A stretch of 64,000 bases of DNA from Episyrphus balteatus. Its lineage: Eukaryota > Arthropoda > Insecta > Diptera > Syrphidae. Numbering within the stretch: position 1 is the stretch's first letter; each line of letters opens with the position of its first letter. Positions 1-10,900 of the stretch are shown piece by piece. The translations under genes and the position numbers were made by a program. The DNA lies in assembly GCF_945859705.1 (NCBI RefSeq), contig NC_079135.1, positions 79,616,253 through 79,680,252 on the forward strand, written 5' to 3'. The notes beneath the pieces are model-generated. The model saw only the letters and a program-made list of their open reading frames with translations, was not told the DNA's origin and did not search any database.

Positions 1-3000
1 ACAGCATCTTGAGACATATTGGGCATTGAAGTTTTGTTGTTACTTTATGCATTTTCTTTCTGTAAAATAATTTAAAAAATGAGATGCAATTATTTCAATT
101 AGTTCACCATAAAAGCAAAATCTAATGACCATTTTTCTTCTAAATTTAGACTTAGATCCATTTTAAATTCTTTTCAGAAAAAAATTATATACAGAAATTT
201 GACTTTGAAGAAGAGTGTAATTGAGAATTTTAGTGTTAAAAAAATACTTAAAAAGTATGCCAATTTTCATATTTTTGTAACAAATAGTTGAACTGGAGGA
301 AAACCCTATCTTATTCTCTTAAGAAACTTCGGCTACTCGAAAGCTCTAGTTAGAACTGAATCGTAAATTTCAAAAACAAATTAAGTCCACCAGTTTACTG
401 ATGGACTTAAGTCGTTTTTTGTAATGACCGATTCAATTAAGATAGAACCTTGACAACTGTGGAATATCATTTGTTTTATTTATTTCCAAACATGTGAGTT
501 TAAATCCGCATTTTGGCCATAGATGGCGTTAGTGACCCTATGAATCTCCCACATATAAACCTGCAAAACTTTAATTTTTTTTATTTTTGCAATGATTTGC
601 AAAGTTTTTGTTTGGACATTATGTATTATGGGTTATGTAACTTTAACACTAATTTAGTTTAGTATAGTCATTGAATAATTACAAATAGAAATGGACATCC
701 AGGGAAACTTCCGCTGTAAAATTGTCGGCCCTAGTATCTTGCGTTGAATTTAAAAAGCAAATCCAACTATCCAAAAGCAAATCCAACAATTCAAAAGCAA
801 ATCCAGCTACCCAAAATCTAATCCTAAAACGCTTATACATATAGATAAAAGTTTACCCATTTCAAAAAGTGGAAATAGCCTAGAAGATAAGGTGAATGTC
901 TGGTAAGTTTACCTAGGTTCGAATCTGACGGGAAATTGAGATTGTTTTTTTTTTTTTACATTACTAGCATACAAATTAAATAAATTTGTCAAAAAAAAAT
1001 CTCCACAAAAAAAAAACAATTTAATTTTTTACCGGTATTAGAACCTAGACCAGTAGGAGTAAAAGGCATCGTCCTTGTTCTCTAGACTAATATGATTTTT
1101 CAATATACGAAAACTTGTATCAATATAAGCTCTTTGAAATGTATAATAATAATTACACTGGTCAACAAGGTTTTTGCCACAACAACCAAAATATACTTTT
1201 CTAGTAGTTTTTGATGTGCTGAACTCGAATCTGAAGTCAGAAAATTGTTATTGGCCTCCGTTTTTTAAATATTACCGTTAGAAAATGTCAAAAAACGTCA
1301 TTTTGGCTGCTTTCGAGGTTATGTTTTTATGTGGGGTAATACATTATGAATAAATTTGTAACGGTGGCTATAAGAACTGATTTTATTCTTTCAAAAAATG
1401 TTTAAATCTTTCCGATATCTCTTTTACTGCCCGAGATATTTAAAATTTAAATAGCGGTCTTTGAATCAGAAACAACACTGGCCAACCAAATTAAACTTTT
1501 TTTGCCACAAGAATTAAAATATACTTTTCTGAAGGTTTTTGGGTTGCTGAGCTCGAATTCGCAATCAGAAAAATTTTATTAGCCTTAGTTCTTGAAATAT
1601 TACCGTTATAAAATGCAAAATAAAGGTTTTTTTTTATAACGGTAATATTTCAAGAACGAAGGGTAATAGAGTTTTTCTGATTGCGGATTCAAGTTCAGTA
1701 ACCCAAAAACCTTCAGAAAAGTATATTTTGGTTCTTGTGGCAAAAATTCTGTGACCAATGACTTAATCTTTAAATTAAGTTTAGTTTCTCTTTGGCTTAT
1801 TAACTGAAACTTAAGATATCTCGAGCAATAAAAGAGATATCGGGAAAATTTAAACAGTTTTTGAAAGAAGAATATCAGTTCTTATAATAACCGTTACACA
1901 TTTGTTTATAATGAATTACCCCACATAAAAACAGAACCTCGAAAACAGCCAAAATGACGTTTTTTAGCATTTTATAACGGTAATATTTCAAAAACGGAGG
2001 CCAATCAAATTTTTCTGACTTCAGATTCCGATTCAGCACCCCAAAAAATACTAGAAAAGTATATTTTGGTTCTTGTGGCAAAAAAAAAGTCAAATTTTGT
2101 TGACCAGTGTTATTAATTTTTTATGAAGGTTTAAAAAAAATTATTAGTTAAGACTCAACTCGAAAATATATGATAGTTGAGGCGCAAACATGTAGTTCAT
2201 CTATCTTCCGGTACGTTGTGGTCGCATGAGTAATCTGCGGTGTCACTTCTATTTGTAATTATTCAATGGTATAGTTTTTCCGAAACTTAAAATTTTAAAA
2301 TTCCCCACGAAGTTTAAAATTTTGTAAAATATGAGAATTTAGTTCGTTAAGAGCCCCCGCACACTACTAACTTTCTATCGGTCGACAGTTAAGTCGGTCT
2401 CTTAATCAGTTTGAAAATGTACCTATGAAAGAGCGCACACTAGAACGATTAAGTATCCGCCGATCAGAAAGTTTGCTAGATCGAAAAAAAAAGTTTATTT
2501 TGCTACAAAATCGCCTTCAAACTCACGGTTAGTGACTGTTTATTCTGTATAAGCATTAAAAAAAATCATTCGTACACCTGAAAAAATTGTCTTTCACTGG
2601 CAGGGACTGAGATTCGAACCCAGAATCTGCCCTCATAGTCCATCGCACTAACCACTCTTGTGCCACTGAAAATAACTCCACTTATAAAGAATTATGACAA
2701 AAAATTAATATAAACTGTTATAAATTACATATGTAAATAATTTAAGTGAACGTAAAAAATACTTACTTATGTGTACTTAATTGTGTTTTAAATTGGAAAA
2801 CTTGATCACAGTAAGGACAAGGAAAAATACCATTACTCTCTTTAGATTTATTAGTTGACTTTTTTTCGTTTGTACTTTCTTCCAAAATAATACTTTCTCC
2901 ATCATATTCCTCTTCATTTAATTCTATTTCGGTATTTTCTAGAATTATATCATCATCTAAATAACAGATCTCAAAATCTTCGTCTTCTGATGTATCCATA

Positions 3001-6000
3001 CGAATATCTTCTTCATTGTTGGTGAAATCATCAAAATTCACAGATTCGTCTTCTCTTTCCTCATTGTCTTCGCTTTCTTTTTCTGCTCTTCGGTCTTCTA
3101 CACCTTCTTCTCTCTCTTCTATTTCTTCTTCTATTTGTTCTTCAACTTGTTCTTCTCTCTCTTCTTCTATTTCTTCTTCTTTCTCTTCTTCTGTTTGTAC
3201 TTCACTCTCTTCTTCTATTTGTTCTTCTCTCTTTTCTTCTTTTTCTTCACCTCTCTCTTCTTCTATTTCTTCTTTTCTTCCTTCATCTTCTTCTTCAACA
3301 GGTACAAATATATTTTCACCCTCAGTCTCCAATTCATCATTATTGATAATGGCATTTTCCGCTAGGTAATTTTCAATAAAGTCACTATCAGAAAAATCAT
3401 TTCCAGTGACTTCGTTGTCTGGTTGTTCATTATCTCGGCAATCAATATATTCACCAATCGAAGTATGCTCATCATTTTCAATAAAATATTCATCCTTTAA
3501 AAGGCTACTATCTATTATTGATTCGACGTTGTTGGCTAATTCTGCATTGGATTGGTTTTCTTCAGTCTCCACATGATATTCATCTTTGCAAAGAACACTA
3601 TTAAATAGATCATTAAGTAATAAATAAGATTCAAGAGCTTTGTTTTTAAGTTGTTTAAATAGTTTCAACTGCAAATCACAACTGCTACAAATATATGCAA
3701 GCGTAATTTTTCCATCAGCGATCTTAAATGAAATAAATAAATTTAGTTTTTTTTAATCAGAAAATATTTAAAATGGATTAATGAGTTTCTGTTATTTTAA
3801 TTCTTAAAACTAGTATGCAGATGAATTTAATTATAGCTCCTATTAAAACTCTCTTAAACTTAGCCGAGATAAAATGAATTCCAGAACAGCCGATTTGCGT
3901 TAAAAAATCACAGGATCAAGAAAACATAATATTCCTTTTATTTTCTATCTCCGTTAATGCCTCAAGCGCATCTAATATATGTATACTCACACTCACTTAA
4001 AAAATTGGCTTATTGGAGTAATTGGAGTTAAATCAATTTAGGCCCAATCCACTATTCATTAAATTTAAAGACTCCATTAAAAATAATAAATCTGTCAAAT
4101 AACATACAAATTTTAAAATTTCCCGTTTTTAATGAAGACTTTAAATTTAATGGAGTGTGAATAAATTGGGCCTTATTGGATTGACTAGCTTTGAGTGTTT
4201 CAACACTGACTAATTGGTCTAAATTGATTTAATTCGACCATGTTTCACTAAACGAAATGGAGAAATACATAATATTTTTGGATTGGAATGATTAACATGG
4301 AACTCATGGCAGTAAGAATGTAACAGGAATAGTAGGTGGAGGCTCACGTTGCAGGCAAGAACCAGACCTGCGCAGTCAAATTTTTTTTTTTCAAAAGTTC
4401 AAAAATTTATTTCTTAAAATTTTTTTTTGATTTATATTCAAATTAAGGCCCAATTCCATTAAATTTAAACCCGCCATTAAAAAAGGGAAATTTTAAAATT
4501 TGTATGCGATTTGACAGTTTTCTAATTTTTAATGGAACTTTTAAATATAATGGAGAGTGAATAAATTGGGCCTAAGTAAATGCTTTTATATATAAATTGT
4601 TGATAAAATTGAATAAGTCGTTTGGGAGAGATTCAGAATTAAATAAAACGGTTCTAAGATAGATACCGTTAATAATGAGAACTTTCGTATAAAACTTTTT
4701 CGTAAAAAGATAGATCTTGTCCAAAAACTCACACTTGAGTTTTTTTTTAAATCGTTAAAAGATTTTTTGAGAAAATTATGCTTTTCTAGAATTGGTATAT
4801 TATGAAAACGTGATTTAACTTATCACTTCACAGTTTCACAGATCGGGAATTGACCCCCAGTAACGTTAAATGAGTTTCTTAAAAAAATCAATTCCAAAAA
4901 ATCCTCTGTACAATATCCAAAATTGCCAAGTTTTAAGAAAATCGATCTAACTGTTTAGGCTGTAGCTTCTTATACAGTTAGATATTCGAGTCACGCTGAA
5001 GTCTTAAGCATGGAATACACGGTACAATTATCTTACCGATTATGGTCGAATGCTGATGATGGAAAACAGGAAGTAGTATGTGATTGATTAGCTGAGGGCT
5101 GTACTGTGTGTTGGCTTTTAATTCATCTATGAATCAGTTTTTGAGATTGATAAAAATGAAAAAAATTGTTTGACAGATAATGAAATCGTAAGTGAATCGC
5201 ATGGTGTATGTGCTTTCTTTTGATATTGAACGATATTGGTACAACACAAATCGTGTACGATGATTGTATCATGTATTCCATACTTTAGATTCAGTTCTTA
5301 TGGGGTTTATTTTTTAAAATTTAAAATAAAAATTTAAATATTAATTTCATATTTTTTTCCTCACAAGAAACAATAATTTAGACTATAATGGAGGATTCCA
5401 ACTCAGCCGTTCAAGATTTACGTGGCCGCTCCCATACATTTTCAATGTTTTAATTTAGTTTTGCCGCAAACAATTATTCGAATTGAAGGGTGCTTTTAAG
5501 GGTCAACATCAAAAAATTATATCGGGAGGTGAAAAAAAAGTTAAACTGGAGTATAATCCCACAGCAGAAGCTTGTATTGAAAAAAATGGGAATATATTCG
5601 TAGTAGGATATACGCAAACTGTGCTGAGGCCCAACATGCGGTTTTTGGGTAGAACAATTTGTTATTCTTCTTATTCAATTAGGATGAAAATATCTTTCAA
5701 ACGGAGACGCTCTGAATTTGGCCGACAACAAAGGTACACTTTTGCTAATGACTTACCCGCCTCTAACAGTGTGGTTATAGGTGAGGAAAATCTACCATCG
5801 ACCAAATATTCGTGCTAGGAAGGCAAGCAGTCCCTTCTTGCTCTATCTAAGGGGTCGGTTATAGGAAAATGAATAAGGAAAAAATTTCAAATGGATATTT
5901 TGTGATGTTTTAATTTGATTTGAAACACAAATGCAATACCAATCGATTTATAAAAATGACTTAAAGAAATTTTTTCGGAAAGAAAATTTACAAGAGAAAT

Positions 6001-7090
6001 ATTATTTTTTATTTAAATTGTATTTATTTGTTTTCCTGATGCAAATTCATTTTTCGTGCCAACTGACTGACATTTGAAACAAAATGAAACAAATCGTTCC
6101 CCGGAAATGTTTCAATTTTTACCTGTTGCACTGCATACGAAAAATTTTGTCGTGTGTATTTCAGTCAGGAAAAGAAGATAGTAGGTAGATTTTGTGTGTG
6201 TCAACTGACGTAAGTTTTTCTGAACGCTATAAACGAGCACCAGAAAAAAATATTCAATTCATACTGTTTTTTTTTTCTGATGCATTTTCCTGATCGCTAT
6301 AACCGATGTCTAAGAACGAAGGAGGCTTTGTAAAAGATCTTAATCATCCCATTGACAAAATATCAAATTTCGGGGATACTTGGAGAGAAAGTTTCTTTTA
6401 GAAAGATTCAACGACGAGCTATACGGACTTAATAGTGTCATCGTCTTGGTCAAAAAGCTGAAAATATAGCGACTCGGATATGTGTAGCATATGAACACAG
6501 TCGCGCGAGCCTCACGGGATCTTGTACCTAACCCGTATATGCGACGAAGAAGATATCATCTAAGATAGCGCACTCAAGTATAGAGCAAACTCAGCCAGCT
6601 TTATGTGCGCAACTGGAGAGCGCTAACAAGGAACAGAAGAGGTTAAAGGTTGAAGACTCTGTTAGTAAGAAGATCTCATGGGTGAAAATAGAGTTCGAAT
6701 GGAAATCAGAATAGTCGTGATAATGTTTCTTATGTTCAGAAACAAATAAATCCAAGCCGCAGATTTTGATGAAATGTAAACACTAGGGGACTCACCAGGA
6801 CGGACTCAATCTATTCAATCTCGATATTACATTGATTATGTGTGTATTTTTTGTTAAAAGGGTAAAATTTCTAACATCATTGATTTACTAATTATTATTA
6901 AAATAAATTGTACTTATAAAATTAAAAAATAAACAAAAAAGTTTTTATTTACTACACATACGGGTATGCTTAGGACTTCTTCGTACAAATCACCAACTAC
7001 ACTTAAAGTTTTCTTGTCTTCCAGAAACAAATCTTGGCGTCCAGTTGATTGGGTTTTGGATAAACAAATTCTACAACAATCTTGCTCCAT
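1..7090 (-). CDS. ZAD-C2H2 zinc-finger protein, 3' part off the window
   Basis: Probable DNA-binding nuclear regulator of the insect ZAD zinc-finger class; its target is unknown. Exon 1 is 7090-6962 (43 codons, starting MEQDCCRICL), exon 2 is 3722-2767, and exon 3 is 59-1 and runs off the window. The ZAD is split: its first CxxC (CRIC) lies in exon 1 and its second (YICSSCDLQL) at the start of exon 2. Donors GTATGT and GTAAGT, acceptors TTTAAG and TTTACAG, and phases 0 and 2 all fit. After the ZAD comes a ~200-residue acidic linker with a Glu/Arg-rich low-complexity core (about 3105-3300). A C2H2 finger (C-x2-C-x12-H-x4-H) follows, with its two histidines encoded on either side of intron 2; a second CPIC begins at the window edge. 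ATG 7090 is the only ATG before the ZAD. The exact orthologue is not recognisable because this family expands independently in each insect lineage. Confidence 0.88.
870..1090. repeat. Inverted pair of tRNA-derived SINE-like pieces
   Basis: On the + strand, 870-935 reads like a tRNA half: TAGCCTAGAAGATAAGG, then the box-B-like GGTTCGAATCT, then a T-run. The minus strand of about 1020-1085 has the same order (TAGTCTAGAGAACAAGG, then GGTTCTAATAC) and also ends in a T-run. The two look like diverged copies of one element in opposite orientation, separated by A/T tracts. No full cloverleaf can be drawn, so they are not functional tRNA genes. Confidence 0.5.
1154..2111. repeat. Nested hairpin (foldback-like) repeat, ~960 bp
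   Basis: The ends are inverted copies (ACACTGGTCAACAA on the left, TTGTTGACCAGTGT on the right). The arms keep pairing inward with scattered mismatches. A second inverted repeat sits inside at about 1500-1745, built from the same motif (GCCACAAGAA..AAAATATACTTTTCT), so the motif appears four times in alternating orientation. No coding region is visible. A related partial copy lies at the right edge of the window (about 63783-64000). Confidence 0.7.
2595..2674 (-). repeat. tRNA-derived SINE head
   Basis: The minus strand reads AGTGGTTAGTGCGATGGACT then a perfect box B, GGTTCGAATCT. The same order with near-identical wording is found on the + strand at about 34240-34300 inside nod intron 3. 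The arms do not form a proper cloverleaf, so this is a retroposed tRNA-like head rather than a tRNA gene. Confidence 0.55.
4041..4172. mobile_element. Harbinger/Tourist-like MITE, copy 1
   Basis: A 132-bp element with inverted ends GGCCCAATCC..AAATTTAAA and TTTAAATTTAATGG..GGGCC. It is flanked on both sides by the 3-bp duplication TTA (4038-4040 and 4173-4175). TTA/TAA duplications are typical of the PIF/Harbinger superfamily. It has no coding capacity. A sister copy lies at 4447-4572. Confidence 0.75.
4447..4572. mobile_element. Harbinger/Tourist-like MITE, copy 2
   Basis: A 126-bp relative of the element at 4041-4172 with the same ends (GGCCCAATT..AATTGGGCC). It is flanked by TAA at 4444-4446 and 4573-4575. 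Two copies this close, with different TWA duplications, indicate two independent insertions. Confidence 0.75.
5483..5818 (+). other. Unrecognised open stretch, possible old element fragment
   Basis: About 111 codons stay open, with a basic segment (FKRRRSEFGRQQR) near the end. I recognise no family. The stretch begins with a TTG codon. The ATG upstream at 5387 is in another frame and stops after 21 codons. Just downstream, at 5852, a MITE interrupts DNA that resumes at 6309 and looks like decayed transposon (6309-6720). A decayed element is more likely than a host gene. Confidence 0.2.
5852..6308. mobile_element. MITE with 6-bp flanking duplication
   Basis: A 457-bp element. The left end GGGTCGGTTATAG..GAAAATG is matched in inverse by CATTTTCC..CTATAACCGATG on the right. 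TCTAAG lies on both sides (5846-5851 and 6309-6314). The interior is AT-rich and non-coding. The superfamily is not assigned. Confidence 0.6.
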
Positions 7091-7995
7091 TTTTTTCAAT
7101 TCAAAAATCAAAAATATTTATTTACTTTGGATTAAATGAGCGTGGTACAAAATTCAACTTTTTTAAAAACAAAACAGAAAAATGACATTTGGTGTCAAAA
7201 TAAGTTCTGTTTCTTTCTTGTTTGGGAAATTTAAACGTTCAGGTGCGAATTATAAACATTGCAATAAGGGAATTTTATAATCGTCTGTTGAACCCTTGTC
7301 GAATTAAAGTGAAAATTTTTCGACTAGCCCAAGTGAAATGATTTAATTTGCAAAATGACACATAAATTGTCATTCAAATCTTAAATTTAAATGTCGCTAA
7401 TTTAGTACTAACCAAGGCCGCAAACTTTGAGAAAGTTAGAATTAGTTGTGCTTAGCAAGAGTAGAAAAACAACACTGAATACCCCGTTTACCAGAGTCTA
7501 CACCGTTTCATGAAAACCCCTTTTGTCTCCATTTCTATTTGAGTTAATTTCTTATAGCTGGATTCGACTAGAGTCCAAATGAGACGCAAAGGAAATTATT
7601 TCATTTGACATTTAAACTGAGATAATTTAAGGTGAGAAATATCTCACTTGGTTTATCGGTATCGATTGTTTTATTTGATTTTCAAAATTTACATAAGTAG
7701 TTCATGCAAATGTTTGGCGAAAAATCAAAATATTCAACAAAAAAGGCAAATTTACCACAGTGCTTGAACACCATTTGAGAGAAATGGAATTTTAAGGAAA
7801 ATATCCCGTCGCTTCACTAAATCCATGTGTTTCTAGCTTAATGTGTGCGTTTTGTATATGTCAAAACAAAACTAGATGTCAAAATGCAACAAGTCTATTT
7901 TTATTTTTGCATTCGCGATAATTTACTTTTTTTATATTTCTAATTGTATTTATATCTTTTAATAATTTAACTTAAAATATTATACCAAATACAAG
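7091..7995. promoter_or_regulatory. Divergent intergenic region between the zinc-finger gene and Dredd
   Basis: Only about 905 bp separate the start codons of the minus-strand zinc-finger gene (7090) and the plus-strand Dredd gene (7996), so both promoters must lie here unless a non-coding first exon was missed. I see no convincing TATA box. Kappa-B-like sites were not searched systematically. No transposon was delimited here. Confidence 0.5.
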
Positions 7996-10900
7996 ATGAG
8001 TTTCAATAACAATATTCTTTCAAAAATAAAAAGTATCGATGCAGAAGATTTATATTTGATTGAAAATGATTTATGTTTTTACGAAAAGGTAACTCAAAAT
8101 AATCAACATGAATCGCGACCATATAATAAAATCTGTCGGTCCATAGAATATTTCTTATGAACAATAGGTTCGGTTCTTCCCCTAAACTTTTATCATTCGT
8201 TTTCAGAGTGCGTTTTTTTATTTGATGATCGAAAGTATGTACATCCATTTCTTCAAATTTTATTTGAATGTTTTGTGTACATATTTTCAAAAAAGTCTGC
8301 AACTTTAGTTGATACAACTGTTTACCTCTTTAAGTTTCCTTCAGCATCAATGAGAATCATAAATTATCGTCTTAAATCAAAGCTTTTTGGTCCTTAGTCC
8401 AAGTTTAGCCCCCTGGGGTGCTATTTCGGTTCTATGATAAACAAAAATAATAAATTGATCACCATTCAATTTAAATTGTGAAAAGTTTTTTCATTGAGCT
8501 TATCACAGAACCAGAATAGCCCCTCTAGCAAAACAAAAATTTGATTCACAGTTCCTACTGAATTCAAATTACGGTAGTCAACAGGTATTAACCTGTTAAC
8601 CTGGAATTAAACTTGAACCAAATATTTTAATTAATTGAATATGTAGTACTTATGTACCTACTTGAAAATATGCAGGAATTTATAGACTACTCATAAGTAG
8701 AGAGTAGATGAAAATGATATTTTAGTATAACCTCCAAGCTACCACTACCTACTCATTCTCTCCGGCGCGAGTAGATGAGTTTAGCACGGACTTCCTTTAT
8801 TTCCTAATGAAGTACCTCTATGACTCAAAATTTGTATTCCACCCCCAAATTTTCCAACCGCAGGTTTAGAAGCAATCTTAAATCTCAATCCCTTAGATCT
8901 ATTTGTACAAGAATTAGCAGCAAATAGTGCCCTACGACTCAGCCAAACCAACATTTGGAGAACTATTCAAAGCGGCCATACTACGATCCTTTCTAACTAC
9001 GTTGGCAACAACGTAAGTATAGATTACATTACCCCTTACTTAGACTTCAACAAGTCTTTTAATGCCAGTTTCCCCAACAGACAAAATTGGGAAACAGTGT
9101 ACCTATTTCCAATGAGTCGACTATATCCATCTTCACCAATGGCTCGAAAATGAACACTGGGGTTAGTGCAGGTTTCTACTCAGAAAACCTCAACCTTGCC
9201 AGTTCTTTCCCCGATTACAGCAGTGTCTGCCGAGATACTGGCAGTGAAAAATGCTGCTAAACAAATATCCATGATGGCGATAACACCTGCTGACATCACC
9301 TTTTTCATTGATAGCCAAGCGGCAATAAAAGCGATTTCTGCCACCTAAATCAAGTCAAAGCTTGTTTCTTGCTGTTGCGAAGAGGTTAGGATTCTTGGTA
9401 TGCAGCATAATGTAAGACTCTGCTGGGTTCCCGGCCAAAGTGATGTGTTCGGCAACGCAAAAGCGGATGAGCTTGCAATGGAAGGCTCAGTACTTGATCA
9501 CTCTCTCATAGACCATAACACCACAATGTGAAATAAAACGAAATATTGTCAATAATATTTTTCAAAAAACCAATGAAAGATGGAACCTCCTAGATACCTG
9601 CGGTCACACCAGGAAACTATGGCCGAATTACGACGAGAAAAAACCCAATAAGATCTTACTACTTAGTAAACCTTCCTTAAGATCCCTTATAGGCGTCTTA
9701 ACGGGACATAACCTACAAGGATACCACAAAAAAAAAAAAAAAAATGGGGCTTAGTACGGATGATCTATGTAGAGGCTGCGGCAATGAGGACGAACAGGAA
9801 AACACTATTCACTACTCTGTCACTGTCCAGCACTCTGCCGCATTAGGAAACTACTTCTTAAATGAATTAGAAGAACTCTCAGGCAACACCCTACTGAACT
9901 TTGTCAAGTCCACCAAATGGATCGACCAACCATAGCATTCATAGGTTAACACTTTTTTCATGAAGTTACAATGTTTCAGGGTATCACAAGGGATCTACAT
10001 TGATCTAAGTGTGACGGTAACAAAATCAAGTGTCAGCCCATATAACCTAACCTAACCTATGCCACCCCCAAAGAACAGAGCTAATAAAAGGCGGTCCAAC
10101 GGAAACGCACGTTGTTAATTGTAAATAAAACATTTACACTTACATCTAATCTTGTCCGTAGATAAATCTAGCGGACCAGAAAACACTGCAGCGCTAAAAA
10201 CTAAGTCCATTGGCTGATACAACAGAAGTAATTAATACAACACAAAAAGACAAAACAGAGAAAGGACAACAGAAGAACATAGAACTAAGGGGCACAGAGG
10301 GGTAGACATATTTTAAAAATTGTCTCATGTTATCGCACAGGTGGCTTCAGTTAAGTTGGCGATTTAGAAAAACTGCTCAGCCGTCCCTTGGACTCAAAGC
10401 CACGATGGCTCTGCAGTTAACTATCTATTCCCGAAAAGGCTATTTAGATGCCAAATACAAATATTATCTTATGTCGAATTCCTTTCAATTGAAAAATCGA
10501 ATTTTCGGCGATCTCGAAGCGAATTTTTTCTGAAAATCATGTTCCATAGAAAAAAAATCGCCTCAAACGAAGCAGAATTCGAATTTTTTTTAATCCTTCT
10601 TTTTTGAGAGATTTACACGGATTTGCACACACACTTGGAACATTTGACATTTCTCAAACGTCAAGCTGAAAGTTTTCTTTGCGTTGTTTGTTTATTTGAG
10701 AACACCAACTTCAAATAAAGAGAAAATTTTAATTGAATATCGTATTTTTATTGCGGAAAAATATGAAATAAATAAAAAAAAAACAATGTGTGATCAAAAT
10801 ATATTTTTTCCTGGCATAGTTCTTGTGAAAAAGTCAAATTACTGTGACTTTTCTTCTCGTAATTATCGTCAGAAAAATTTTTCTCTGTAAAACCACAGCA

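Larger units (their letters stand above)
60..2766 (-). other. Intron 2 of the zinc-finger gene
   Basis: This is a 2.7-kb AT-rich intron. It holds an inverted pair of tRNA-like SINE pieces (about 870-1090), a hairpin repeat (1154-2111) and another tRNA-like SINE piece (about 2595-2674). No coding exon was recognised in it. Confidence 0.7.
3723..6961 (-). other. Intron 1 of the zinc-finger gene
   Basis: This 3.2-kb intron carries three small inverted-repeat transposons (4041-4172, 4447-4572, 5852-6308) and an unrecognised open stretch around 5483-5818. Part of a dispersed fly repeat (about 4655-4990, ending in GTTTAGGCTGTAGCTTC) is also visible. Confidence 0.65.

Noticed and set aside
2595..2674. 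Functional tRNA gene
   Set aside because: Box B is good, but no acceptor or anticodon stem pairs. A related copy in nod intron 3 shows it is a SINE head.
3016..3369. Ser/Phe-rich frames on the + strand
   Set aside because: They are the antisense reading of the Glu-rich linker of the zinc-finger gene.
10043..10059. TAACC repeats as telomeric sequence
   Set aside because: Only about three units at the end of a LINE relic; flies lack TTAGG-type telomeres, and a retroposon tail is simpler.
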